From Sulfurospirillum sp. (GTDB lineage: Bacteria > Campylobacterota > Campylobacteria > Campylobacterales > QNZT01): 18,120 nucleotides of DNA. Under the pieces are notes generated by a model. That model saw nothing but the letters and a program-made list of their open reading frames with translations, was not told where the DNA came from and did not search any database. The position numbers and the translations under genes are program-made. How positions within the stretch are numbered: position 1 is the stretch's first letter; the number at the start of each line of letters is the position of its first letter. The DNA lies in contig QNZT01000197.1 in the NCBI GenBank assembly GCA_003978455.1, positions 1-18,120 on the forward strand, given 5' to 3'. Below are positions 1 through 7,437 of this stretch, piece by piece.

Positions 1-942
1 GAGAATCGCATTCAGACAGTCTATATTCCTACAAACTACCTGAAAGTAACTAATGATTTCCATACGAAATCAATAGATGACCAGTATGATGCTATGCGTG
101 ATTATCTGGCCAATGTATGTAATATGCAATGTATCGCAAATGAAAATATAAAATCCGGGGAATATAATCCAAACTATAATCCCAATGAGCCTCTTCCATG
201 TGATACACATCCATGTTCCGGAAGTGATATAATTGCTCAAAATAATGAGGTTGGTGATCAATACCATGGTACCTATCCGGCTAATCCATATTTTGACGAG
301 AATAAAACGAAAGGAAGTTTCGTAGCAACATATGTTATGTGGTTTTCGCACGGAAAGAGTGGAGACGAGTTAGAAAACGAATTCAACAATGGAGACTACT
401 CAAACCTCGAATATCTTAGCGTAGAGTTCCAATTGGATGTAGAGCGTGTAGATGGTAACAGTAGCAAGCTGAAGTTCACGTCTCCTGCCGGTACAAAAGT
501 GGTTTTTGGTGGCAAGATGAAAGATCAGGGTGCACTTACTGTCGTGACTGATAATGATATGATCAACTCTGTGTTACATGAGAGTCATAACTATGTCGAT
601 TCCGGTTTTACTATCAATATGGCAAAATATTTTGATAAATTGATTGAAAAGGGCGATTCTATCGGTGTTGCGAACTATGCAAAAAAGATTTTGGTAGAAA
701 ATGCACAGCATCCATGGCCTGTAAAAATTTACGGAACATTGCATGAGATGAACGATAATAACGGTACGTTTCAGAGAAGTTTTGTCAGAAATCCTGGTAA
801 GTTGAATGCAACAACGTTCAATCTTGATCACTCTGCAATCCCATACAGCAGCGCATATGGTGCAGACGGTGAAGATAAAACAGCTGTGAAAGCGGTAGAG
901 TTCTGTATCGTTTATCCAGGTGGTGAGTATAACAACCAGTAA
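1..942 (+). CDS. Unrecognised protein, C-terminal 313 residues (5' end outside window)
   Basis: The frame is open from the first base of the window to the TAA at 940-942, so the start codon lies upstream; the ATG at 94 is probably internal because the frame stays open before it. I do not recognise the family. The visible part is hydrophilic, rich in Asn, Asp, Gly and Tyr, with no membrane segment. It has five cysteines: two close pairs (CNMQC and CDTHPC, about 35 residues apart) and a late single one (EFCIVYP). This composition would suit an exported or surface protein, but the signal region is not visible, so this is inference. By eye the base composition is more AT-rich than the operon that follows. 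A hairpin at 962-986 ends the gene, which faces the ychF operon tail to tail. Confidence 0.75.
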   Translation, partial: ENRIQTVYIPTNYLKVTNDFHTKSIDDQYDAMRDYLANVCNMQCIANENIKSGEYNPNYNPNEPLPCDTHPCSGSDIIAQNNEVGDQYHGTYPANPYFDENKTKGSFVATYVMWFSHGKSGDELENEFNNGDYSNLEYLSVEFQLDVERVDGNSSKLKFTSPAGTKVVFGGKMKDQGALTVVTDNDMINSVLHESHNYVDSGFTINMAKYFDKLIEKGDSIGVANYAKKILVENAQHPWPVKIYGTLHEMNDNNGTFQRSFVRNPGKLNATTFNLDHSAIPYSSAYGADGEDKTAVKAVEFCIVYPGGEYNNQ

Positions 943-961
943 GGGTTGTCTCTTCGTTAAG

Positions 962-986
962 CAACAAAGCCTGAAAGGCTTTGTTG
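962..986. terminator. Hairpin between convergent genes (possible bidirectional terminator)
   Basis: A perfect 11-bp inverted repeat (962-972 with 976-986) closes on a GAA loop. It lies 19 nt after the stop of the 1-942 gene and 11 nt after the stop of ychF on the other strand. Neither side has a clean T tract, so termination efficiency is uncertain. Confidence 0.6.
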
Positions 987-997
987 TCTTACATTAT

Positions 998-2098
998 TTA
1001 TACATTAAACCTAAAATGCATCACATCGCCGTCCTGGACGATGTATTCCTTCCCTTCAAGTCTCATTTTTCCCGCTTCTTTTGCGCCTTGTTCGCCCTTA
1101 TGGGTGATAAAATCCTCGTATGAGATCACTTCTGCACGGATAAAACCTTTTTCAAAGTCGTTATGGATGACAGATGCCGCTTTGGGGGCTGTCCACCCTT
1201 TTTTGATGGTCCATGAGCGTACCTCTTTGACGCCTGCTGTAAAGTAGGAGATAAGTCCGAGTTTGGCAAATGCCGTTTTGATGATCTGTTCCAGACCGCT
1301 CTCTTCGATACCGAGTTCCGTTAAAAACTCTTTGGCTTCTTCCTCTTCGAGTCCGACGAGTTCTTCTTCTATTTTGGCACAGAGTTTGATGACATCCGCA
1401 CCCACTTCTTCGGCATGTTTCTGAACTGCCTGGACATATTCATTGTCTTCCAGCAAGCCGTCTTCATCTGTATTTGCGCCGTAGATGACAGGTTTGTTGG
1501 AGAGGAAACGCAGCTCTTTGTCCAGTTCCAAAAACGTTTCATCCTCTTTATCTTCAAACGTGGAGACAGGTTGAAGGTTGTCGAGGTGCGCTTTGAGTTT
1601 GAGTGCTTGTTCAAGTTTTGGTTTGGCATCTTTTTGTGTTTTGGCATCGCGTTGGAGTTTTGTGATCTTCTTGTCCAGTTGTTCGATGTCTGCGAGGATC
1701 AGTTCTCCTTCGATGATCTCTATATCCCGCAACGGGTCGATACCGCCTTCGACATGTGTGATGTTTTCATCCTCGAAACAGCGCACCATATGCAGGATCA
1801 CTTCAACTTCACGGATATTGGAGAGAAATTTGTTTCCGAGACCTTCACCTTTACTGGCGCCTTTTACCAGACCGGCGATATCGACAAAGTCGATGGTCGA
1901 GTACTGGATGCGCTCGGGATTGACGATTTTTGCCAGCTCTTCAAGGCGTTCATCGGGTACCGGTACAACTGCTTTGTTGGGTTCGATGGTGCAGAAAGGG
2001 TAGTTTGCCGATTCTGCATTTTGCGCTTTGGTCAGTGCGTTAAATGTAGTCGATTTTCCGACATTTGGAAGTCCGACGATTCCTACTGCTACACCCAT
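998..2098 (-). CDS. ychF: Redox-regulated ATPase YchF (Obg-related P-loop protein)
   Basis: YchF is a cytosolic, ribosome-associated P-loop NTPase of the Obg group that prefers ATP over GTP. The P-loop GLPNVGKST is at residues 9-17. The G3 motif is in VDIAGLVKGASKGEGLGN. The G4 position reads GANTDED (an NxxE-type motif in place of NKxD), which is the family hallmark behind ATP preference. A C-terminal TGS domain follows, ending in YIVQDGDVMHFRFNV. At 366 residues the length matches the E. coli protein (363). The frame is open further upstream, but I start at the ATG at 2098 because the protein begins MGVAVGIVGLPNVGKS, as in the family, with AAGGAG just before it. The start overlaps the pepA stop by one base (TAATG), so translation is coupled. 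It is the last gene of the rpiB operon. Confidence 0.97.
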   Translation of the reverse strand: MGVAVGIVGLPNVGKSTTFNALTKAQNAESANYPFCTIEPNKAVVPVPDERLEELAKIVNPERIQYSTIDFVDIAGLVKGASKGEGLGNKFLSNIREVEVILHMVRCFEDENITHVEGGIDPLRDIEIIEGELILADIEQLDKKITKLQRDAKTQKDAKPKLEQALKLKAHLDNLQPVSTFEDKEDETFLELDKELRFLSNKPVIYGANTDEDGLLEDNEYVQAVQKHAEEVGADVIKLCAKIEEELVGLEEEEAKEFLTELGIEESGLEQIIKTAFAKLGLISYFTAGVKEVRSWTIKKGWTAPKAASVIHNDFEKGFIRAEVISYEDFITHKGEQGAKEAGKMRLEGKEYIVQDGDVMHFRFNV

Positions 2099-3588
2099 TA
2101 CTTCTCCTTCTTGTGGGGATGGTTTTTTTGAGACGCTTTGTAGGCAAGATCTTTCATCCAGTAGAGACACATACGCACACCTGCACCGCTTGCGCCTGCC
2201 TGGTTGTATCCCCAATCTTTTTCGACGTATGCCGGTCCGGCGATGTCAAGGTGTATCCACTTCTCTTTGTAGGGTTCCTCTACGAAGTTGTCCAGAAAGA
2301 GTGCCGCTGTGATAGCACCTCCGTATCGTGAGGAGCTGATGTTTGAGAGATCGGCGATATTGCTCTTGAGCAGTTTTTTCAGGTAGCGGTTAAACGGCAG
2401 GGAACCTGTTAACTCGCCGCTTTTGGTTGCCGCACTCATGATAGCGTGTTTTAGCGGGCTACTGTGTCCCATGACACCGGTTGTGTATTCGCCCACTGCG
2501 ACAACACAGGCGCCTGTCAGTGTCGCCAGATCAACCAGATAGTCCGGTTTCAGTTCTGTTGCATAGCAGAGGCAGTCTGCCAGTACCAGTCTGCCTTCGG
2601 CATCGGTGTTTCGCACTTCGATGGTTTTGCCATTTTTGGCGACCAGGACATCGTCCGGTTTGTAGGCATTGCCGCCGATCATATTTTCACAGGCACCGAT
2701 TATGGCATGCACTTCAAAAGGTACTTTGAGCCTTGCTGCCCCTTCGAGGATGGAGATAGCTGCTGCGGCACCACTTTTATCTGCTTTCATGGAAACCATA
2801 TGTTCGCTTGGTTTTAAGCTCAGTCCTCCGCTGTCGTATGTCAGCCCTTTGCCGACAAAGACAAATCTCTCTTTTGCATTTTCAGGTTTGTAGGTGAGGT
2901 GTATCAGTCTGGGAGCGTGTGTACTTGCACGGCTGACTGCCAAAAAGGCACCCATGTTCTGCTCTTCCAGAAAGTTTTGATCACCGATGAAGTAGCTTAC
3001 ATTGTCGAGATCATTAGCAAGTTCTACCGCATATTTTGCCAATGCTTCAGGTGTCATGTCGTCCGGCGGTGTATTGACGATCTCTTTTGCATGGTTGGTG
3101 ACTTCTGCGATAGTTTCCGCATCTTTCACAGCTATTTTTGCCGGATCGAGATTGAGTGTTTTCTCTGCATACTCTTCGAGTGAGATGATCATCTCTTCAA
3201 TAGAAAAAGGTTCTTTTTCACTTTTATAGCGGTCAAACCGATAGGTACCGAGTTTTGACCCTTCTACGATCGCTTTGGTGTTGGTCACCGGACAATCTTT
3301 GACATAAGATGCGATTTTGACACTTTTGTAGTTCGTTTTTGCGATTGCATGAAGCGCGTTGGAAACTGCGATACGCACTTCGTCACGCTCCAGTGAATCG
3401 ACTCCCGTATAGACCCTGTGCTGATGCGGTAAAAATGCCACTTCATCGAGTGTCCCTTTAAAGTTGAGTGTTTCCAGATCCTTTTTATCATGAACCCATT
3501 TGTGATCGAGTTGTTTGTTGATGACGATAACGATCTCACAGTCCGCACGGACTGCCCCGATCTTCTCTTGTGTTACGGTAAAATTCAT
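2098..3588 (-). CDS. pepA: Cytosol (leucyl) aminopeptidase, M17 family
   Basis: A 496-residue M17 aminopeptidase, which removes N-terminal residues from peptides in the cytosol as a two-metal hexamer. The C-terminal catalytic half has all the expected ligands: GKGLTYDSGG (K247, D252), K259, the MKADKSGAAA block (D270) and the family signature NTDAEGRL (D329, E331, catalytic R333). The N-terminal 170 residues form the more variable macro-like domain. I use the ATG at 3588, preceded by AGAGGA; a longer frame would run into dedA. The start overlaps the dedA stop as ATGA, and the stop overlaps the ychF start by one base. No residue looks abnormal. Confidence 0.96.
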   Translation of the reverse strand: MNFTVTQEKIGAVRADCEIVIVINKQLDHKWVHDKKDLETLNFKGTLDEVAFLPHQHRVYTGVDSLERDEVRIAVSNALHAIAKTNYKSVKIASYVKDCPVTNTKAIVEGSKLGTYRFDRYKSEKEPFSIEEMIISLEEYAEKTLNLDPAKIAVKDAETIAEVTNHAKEIVNTPPDDMTPEALAKYAVELANDLDNVSYFIGDQNFLEEQNMGAFLAVSRASTHAPRLIHLTYKPENAKERFVFVGKGLTYDSGGLSLKPSEHMVSMKADKSGAAAAISILEGAARLKVPFEVHAIIGACENMIGGNAYKPDDVLVAKNGKTIEVRNTDAEGRLVLADCLCYATELKPDYLVDLATLTGACVVAVGEYTTGVMGHSSPLKHAIMSAATKSGELTGSLPFNRYLKKLLKSNIADLSNISSSRYGGAITAALFLDNFVEEPYKEKWIHLDIAGPAYVEKDWGYNQAGASGAGVRMCLYWMKDLAYKASQKNHPHKKEK

Positions 3589-4169
3589 ACTTTTTTTCCT
3601 CTCTGTGCTAAATTTTGTTCTAATTTTTGAGTAAACATATACATCCCTCCCAAAAAGAGTGCTACAACCGGAAGTGCCAGATACCAGTGTGTTTTGGCAA
3701 CTTTCAGCAGTGTCAGGATCTCTTCTCCCATCCAGTATGCCAAAAGTATGGTGATCGCTGCCCAGGTCCATGCACTCAGGAGGTTGATCAATGCAAATTT
3801 TTTGGCGGAATATCCGGTGAGTCCGATCGACATCGGTATCACGGTGCGAAGACCGTAGAGATAGCGTTGCATAAAGATAATCGGCCAGCCGTATTTTTTT
3901 AAAAGCAGATGCGCGATGGCAAATTTCCGCTTATGCTTGTGCATCTTTTTGTGGATATAGCGTTTGGCGTATCTACCGATGAAAAAGTAGATCTGATCGC
4001 CGACAAATCCGCCGAGACCCGCGACAAAAATAGCTAATGGCAGACTCATATCTCCGGTATGGGACAAAATCCCCGCCATAATCAACCCTAGCTCTCCCTC
4101 CAGAATACTCCAGAAAAAGAGGATAATATAACCATGCTCCTGTAACAGGTGGATCAGTGTCTGTTCCAA
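3585..4169 (-). CDS. DedA/VTT-family integral membrane protein
   Basis: A 194-residue polytopic inner-membrane protein of the DedA (SNARE-associated/VTT) family; members act in envelope homeostasis and some flip undecaprenyl phosphate or other phospholipids. Visible family parts: an early ILEGELGL re-entrant segment with acidic residues, GGFVGDQIYFFIGRYAKR (the G-x-x-x-G-D-x-x-x-Y-x-x-G-R block), QRYLYGLRTVIP, and a C-terminal pair of membrane helices (LLSAWTWAAITILLAYWMG, then ALPVVALFLGGMYMF). The start is a TTG at 4169-4167: no ATG or GTG is available between it and the in-frame stop upstream, and AGAAGGA lies about 11 nt before it. It sits 18 nt after trpB and overlaps the pepA start by ATGA. 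Substrate is unknown. Confidence 0.88.
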   Translation of the reverse strand: MEQTLIHLLQEHGYIILFFWSILEGELGLIMAGILSHTGDMSLPLAIFVAGLGGFVGDQIYFFIGRYAKRYIHKKMHKHKRKFAIAHLLLKKYGWPIIFMQRYLYGLRTVIPMSIGLTGYSAKKFALINLLSAWTWAAITILLAYWMGEEILTLLKVAKTHWYLALPVVALFLGGMYMFTQKLEQNLAQRGKKV

Positions 4170-4187
4170 TAAAACTATTTCCTTCTC

Positions 4188-5390
4188 TTAGTCAAAATGG
4201 AGCAGATCTTTTGCCTGCATCATATCTTTGTCACCGCGTCCGGAGAGATTGACGATGATGATCTTCCCCCTGATCTCTTCGGCGGGCATCTTTTTAAGGT
4301 ATGCGATAGCATGCGAACTCTCAAAAGCGGGGATGATTCCCTCCTTCTGAGAGAGCCAGACAAATGCATCGAGCGCTTCCTGATCGGTAATCGATGCATA
4401 CTGTGCTGCTCCGATCTCTTTTAAAAAGGCGTGTTCGGGACCGATACCGGGATAATCCAGCCCCGCAGAGATGGAGTGTGCCTCCAGTATCTGCCCGTCT
4501 TCATCCTGTAAAAGGTAACTCATCTGCCCGTGCAGGACGCCTGGACTCCCCTTTGCAAGGCTTGCGCCGTGTTTGCTGTCCAGCCCCAGACCGCCCGCTT
4601 CGATACCGATGCAAGTGGTCTTTTCATCTTCGAGAAAATGGTTGAAGATCCCCATGGCGTTACTGCCGCCGCCGATACAGGCGATGACATAGTCCGGCAG
4701 GCTGTCGGTCTTCTCCAAAATCTGTTTTCGCGCTTCATATCCGATGATAGACTGAATATCCCTGACCATCATAGGGTAGGGGTGCGGTCCGGCGACGGTA
4801 CCGATCAAGTAGTAGGTATCTCTCGCATTGGTGACCCAGTGGCGGATGGCGTCGTTCATGGCATCTTTGAGTGTTTTGCTGCCGGATTGTACGGCGTGCA
4901 CTTTGGCGCCGAGCAGCTTCATACGAAATACATTCAGCTCCTGCCGCTCCACATCTTTCGCACCCATAAAGACTTCACACTCCAGACCGAAAAGAGCCGC
5001 AACCGTAGCAGTCGCCACGCCGTGCTGTCCCGCTCCGGTCTCTGCGATGATCTTCTTTTTGCCCAGCCTTTTTGCCAGTACCGCCTGTGCGATACAGTGG
5101 TTGATCTTGTGTGCACCGGTGTGGTTGAGATCTTCTCTTTTGAGATAGACTCTCGCACCCAGTTCATGACTCAGGTTTTCGGCATAGTAGAGCGGGTTGG
5201 GGCGACCGACATACTCTTTGTAGTAGTAGTCCACCTCTTTCCAGAACTCTTCATCGAAACGCATTTTCCGGTAGCTGGCATCCAGATCCAGCAGTGCTGG
5301 CATAAGTGTTTCGGGGACATAGCGTCCGCCGAAGATACCGAAGTGACCTTTTTCATCAGGATCATGAGGAGAGGGTTTTGGGATATACAT
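4188..5390 (-). CDS. trpB: Tryptophan synthase beta chain (TrpB1 type)
   Basis: A 400-residue PLP enzyme that joins indole and serine to form tryptophan, normally in an alpha2-beta2 complex with TrpA. The PLP-binding Lys is K95 in HTGAHKINH, the catalytic Glu is E117 in AETGAGQHG, the phosphate-binding loop is GGGSNAMG, and the C-terminal motif is NLSGRGDKD. The sequence is the ordinary TrpB1 form rather than the longer TrpB2. It starts at the ATG at 5390, directly after the apt TAG, with a GGAG 9 nt upstream inside apt. Oddity of context: no trpA or other trp gene is next to it; it sits inside a salvage/pentose operon, so subunit balance with TrpA must be set elsewhere. Confidence 0.97.
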   Translation of the reverse strand: MYIPKPSPHDPDEKGHFGIFGGRYVPETLMPALLDLDASYRKMRFDEEFWKEVDYYYKEYVGRPNPLYYAENLSHELGARVYLKREDLNHTGAHKINHCIAQAVLAKRLGKKKIIAETGAGQHGVATATVAALFGLECEVFMGAKDVERQELNVFRMKLLGAKVHAVQSGSKTLKDAMNDAIRHWVTNARDTYYLIGTVAGPHPYPMMVRDIQSIIGYEARKQILEKTDSLPDYVIACIGGGSNAMGIFNHFLEDEKTTCIGIEAGGLGLDSKHGASLAKGSPGVLHGQMSYLLQDEDGQILEAHSISAGLDYPGIGPEHAFLKEIGAAQYASITDQEALDAFVWLSQKEGIIPAFESSHAIAYLKKMPAEEIRGKIIIVNLSGRGDKDMMQAKDLLHFD

Positions 5391-5945
5391 CTAGTTGATC
5401 TCCAGTACTGAGTAGACAGGGGTGATCTTTTTCACTGCATCGTCTCCCCGTAAAAATGTCAAGTTGAGTATGAAACAGGCTTCGACACAGTGTGCGCCCG
5501 ACTTTTCGATCAAGCTTGCCGCTGCTTTGGCAGTGCCGCCTGTTGCGATCAGGTCGTCGATGAGCAGAACATTAGCTTTGGGTTTGTCACACGCAAATGC
5601 GTCGATGTGGATTTCGATCTCGTCAAAACCGTATTCGAGTGCGTACTTTTCCCCGATTGTTGTATAGGGAAGTTTTCCCTGTTTGCGGATCGGAACAAAT
5701 CCTTTTTTGAGGCGGTCGGCGAGTGCCGCTCCAAAGATAAAGCCGCGACTGTCGATACCCGCGACAAAATCGATATCCATCTCTTCGTATCGGGCTTGTA
5801 GATGATCCATCAGAAAGTGAAATGCCTGCGCATCTTTGAGCAGGGTGGTGATATCTTTGAAAATGATTCCCGGTTTTGGGAAATCGGGAATATCTCTGAT
5901 CTTCTCCAGCAAATATGCTTTGTCTTCTGTTGTTAGTGTTTTCAT
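5391..5945 (-). CDS. apt: Adenine phosphoribosyltransferase
   Basis: A 184-residue purine salvage enzyme that converts adenine and PRPP to AMP and pyrophosphate in the cytosol. The type I PRTase PRPP loop VLLIDDLIATGGT is at residues 126-138; the hood and adenine site are in the IRDIPDFPKPGIIFKDIT block near the N terminus; the flexible loop is at KQGKLPYTT. Length matches E. coli Apt (183). The frame is open 16 codons further up, but the ATG at 5945 has AGGA 5 nt before it and gives the normal N terminus. It is followed without spacing by trpB (TAG directly before ATG) and preceded by the 27-codon microprotein gene, 7 nt away. Confidence 0.96.
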   Translation of the reverse strand: MKTLTTEDKAYLLEKIRDIPDFPKPGIIFKDITTLLKDAQAFHFLMDHLQARYEEMDIDFVAGIDSRGFIFGAALADRLKKGFVPIRKQGKLPYTTIGEKYALEYGFDEIEIHIDAFACDKPKANVLLIDDLIATGGTAKAAASLIEKSGAHCVEACFILNLTFLRGDDAVKKITPVYSVLEIN

Positions 5946-5952
5946 GAAGTTC

Positions 5953-6036
5953 CTATTTAAACATAAAATATTTTGCGGCAAGAAAGCCTGCAAGCGTCAG
6001 TGCAAAAAGGACATACCCAAATGTTTCGATTTCCAT
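5953..6036 (-). CDS. 27-residue single-pass membrane microprotein
   Basis: A very short reading frame: ATG at 6036, TAG at 5953-5955. A strong ribosome site (AAGGAG, 5 nt before the ATG) overlaps the stop region of the preceding 110-residue gene. The peptide starts with MEIETFGYV, continues through a hydrophobic stretch rich in Leu, Ala and Phe (about residues 8-23), and ends KYFMFK. That is an acidic N terminus, one short membrane helix and a basic C terminus, a common layout for regulatory membrane microproteins. It sits between the coiled-coil gene and apt with 7-8 nt spacing, so it is probably translated from the operon mRNA. I know no family for it. Support comes from its RBS, spacing and composition, not from homology. 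Confidence 0.65.
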   Translation of the reverse strand: MEIETFGYVLFALTLAGFLAAKYFMFK

Positions 6037-6044
6037 TGTTCTCC

Positions 6045-6377
6045 TTAGATAAGCGCTTCGATACGCTCTTCGAGTTCTTTGATTTTTCGTTGCAGCTGGT
6101 CGTTTTCCAGCTTTTGCTGAGAGCTTCTGGCTCTGAGTGTTTTGATATTGTTTTTCGCTTTCTCAAGCTCTTCCGTGAGTATGTCTATATTGCCGATCGC
6201 CCGTTGTAGTTGTAGACGGTACTTTCGGATGATTAGCTTACTCTCGTCGATATTGCTCTTTTTGATCTGGTTCAGACTCAGTTCTCGTTGATAGAGTGTT
6301 TTATAGTAGTTTAACATGATCAACAGGTAGAGGATCACAAAAATAAAAAGTGTATATAAAAACCAGTCTGCAAACAT
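6045..6377 (-). CDS. Membrane-anchored coiled-coil protein, 110 residues, unknown role
   Basis: The first about 23 residues are a membrane helix (WFLYTLFIFVILYLLIML). The rest, from about residue 30, is charged and heptad-rich with many Leu/Ile, Gln, Glu and Lys and no Pro or Cys, typical of a parallel coiled coil. This is a bitopic layout like that of FtsB/FtsL-type or LapA-type proteins, but I see no family-specific motif. The start ATG at 6377 lies 2 nt after the rpiB stop, and its stop overlaps the ribosome site of the 27-residue gene. A small hypothetical gene also sits between apt and rpiB in H. pylori as I recall (HP0573), so the position may be conserved. Function unknown. Confidence 0.8.
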   Translation of the reverse strand: MFADWFLYTLFIFVILYLLIMLNYYKTLYQRELSLNQIKKSNIDESKLIIRKYRLQLQRAIGNIDILTEELEKAKNNIKTLRARSSQQKLENDQLQRKIKELEERIEALI

Positions 6378-6379
6378 CG

Positions 6380-6808
6380 TTACTGTTCTATTTTCGTTAC
6401 CCGGTCAGTGTGTCTGCCGCCTTCAAATTGTGTGGCGCTCCAGGCTTTGAGGATCGACTCGATCACACCGATACCCACAACGCGCTCACCGAAACAGAGT
6501 ACGTTTGCATCGTTGTGTGCCCTTGCCATCTCTGCTGTGTAAGCATCATGACAGAGTGCCGCGCGTATGCCGTGGTGCTTGTTCGCCGCAAGACTCATAC
6601 CTATACCGGTACCGCAGATCAGTATCCCGAAACTGCCGCTATCTTCAAGAACTGTTGTCGCCAGTTTATGCGCATAGTCCGGGTAATCGACACGATCGGT
6701 GGAAAACGGTCCCAGATCGATGATCTCATGACCGAGATCCTCTACCATTTGTTTGACGTTCTCTTTGATCGCCACACCGGCATGGTCAGTTGCAATGTAA
6801 TATCTCAT
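6380..6808 (-). CDS. rpiB: Ribose-5-phosphate isomerase B
   Basis: A 142-residue LacAB/RpiB-type isomerase that interconverts ribulose 5-phosphate and ribose 5-phosphate, supplying PRPP for purine, tryptophan and histidine synthesis. Key residues visible: D8-H9 (TDHAG), catalytic C65 in LICGTGIGMS, R82 in GIRAAL, and H98-N99 in ARAHNDANVL. The length is normal. It starts at the ATG at 6808 and is the first gene of the operon, with an extended -10 promoter 27 nt upstream. Being grouped with apt and trpB makes sense, because all depend on or feed from ribose phosphate/PRPP metabolism. Confidence 0.96.
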   Translation of the reverse strand: MRYYIATDHAGVAIKENVKQMVEDLGHEIIDLGPFSTDRVDYPDYAHKLATTVLEDSGSFGILICGTGIGMSLAANKHHGIRAALCHDAYTAEMARAHNDANVLCFGERVVGIGVIESILKAWSATQFEGGRHTDRVTKIEQ

Positions 6809-6834
6809 GAAGGGTTCTATCCTGTTTTTGATCT

Positions 6835-6843
6835 ATTATAACA
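6835..6843 (-). promoter_or_regulatory. Extended -10 promoter of the rpiB-ychF operon
   Basis: On the minus strand the sequence reads TGTTATAAT, a perfect TGnTATAAT extended -10. No good -35 hexamer lies 16-18 nt upstream. The expected start of transcription is about 6828, giving a leader of about 20 nt before rpiB. It lies between rpiB and the terminator of the upstream gene, so the eight-gene operon has its own promoter. Confidence 0.7.
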
Positions 6844-6873
6844 AATTGTAGATTAAAACGGTCGTCTGAGGGG

Positions 6874-6899
6874 AAAACGGAGCGGTAGCTGCCCCGTTT
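6874..6899 (-). terminator. Intrinsic terminator of the 6902-7354 gene
   Basis: On the minus strand a 9-bp stem (6899-6891 with 6883-6875, one G-T pair) encloses a 7-nt loop and runs into TTTT. It starts two bases after the stop codon of the host-attachment-like gene and so separates it from the rpiB operon. Confidence 0.8.
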
Positions 6900-6901
6900 G
6901 T

Positions 6902-7354
6902 TTATGCTGTGAAGTGATCGAGAATTTTGTTTTTATTCTCTTTGACCAGATCTGCCTGAAGATTTTTGGTGATGAGTGCCTGGGTTTCAGCGGAGAGTTC
7001 TTTCATCAGCGCCGGGTGCATCTCTTTGGGAAATGCCAGAAAGAGCTGTTTGGGTTTTTCATGCGCTACGATATTTTCGATATCTGCTGCAACATCTTTC
7101 AGCGTTCGCCTCTCTATCTCATCTTCGACTTTGTTGTCTTCGACATTGCCTCCCTTGAAGTTACCGGCTTTGTCACTGACGATATCGCTGATTTTCTTAT
7201 GTGTTGCGATATAGTCAAGATCTGTTAAAAGTTCCAGAGAATAGGAAATTTTTAAATCACGACCGCCGTTGACGATAGCTTCATGTTTTATCGGTTTGTA
7301 GACTTTCAGTTCTCCAAGATCTGCAACGATGATGAGTGTCTCTTCAAGTTTCAT
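6902..7354 (-). CDS. Host-attachment/baeRF-like protein (putative)
   Basis: A 150-residue soluble protein. The N terminus (TLIIVADLGELKVYK) and the phrase IENIVAHEKPKQLFLAFPKEMHPALMKEL resemble the Host_attach family, which belongs to the bacterial relatives of archaeal/eukaryotic release factor 1 domain folds (baeRF). In these proteins the N-terminal strand carries an ADG-like turn, here ADLG, and the C-terminal half carries the conserved 'P..LG.LR'-like helix. The attachment name comes from plant-associated Alphaproteobacteria and need not apply; ribosome-linked roles have been proposed for the wider group. It starts at ATG 7354 with a perfect AGGAGG 5 nt before it, has its own promoter (7391-7399) and terminator, and is therefore monocistronic. 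The family call is moderate. Confidence 0.6.
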   Translation of the reverse strand: MKLEETLIIVADLGELKVYKPIKHEAIVNGGRDLKISYSLELLTDLDYIATHKKISDIVSDKAGNFKGGNVEDNKVEDEIERRTLKDVAADIENIVAHEKPKQLFLAFPKEMHPALMKELSAETQALITKNLQADLVKENKNKILDHFTA

Positions 7355-7390
7355 GATTTCCTCCTGATATATAGATATTTTACAAGTATC

Positions 7391-7399
7391 ATTATATCA
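7391..7399 (-). promoter_or_regulatory. Extended -10 promoter of the host-attachment-like gene
   Basis: The minus strand reads TGATATAAT (TGnTATAAT). A good -35 at 17 nt is absent; the upstream region is A/T rich, as usual for Campylobacterota sigma70 promoters. Predicted transcription start about 7384, 30 nt before the ATG. Confidence 0.65.
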
Positions 7400-7437
7400 G
7401 AAAAATTTCAAGCTTGATATGATTAGAATCAAAAATT

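Noticed and set aside
4530..5411. Long plus-strand frame of 293 codons opposite trpB
   Set aside because: It mirrors the codon pattern of trpB, has no ribosome site, no recognisable motif, and covers a gene with complete catalytic motifs.
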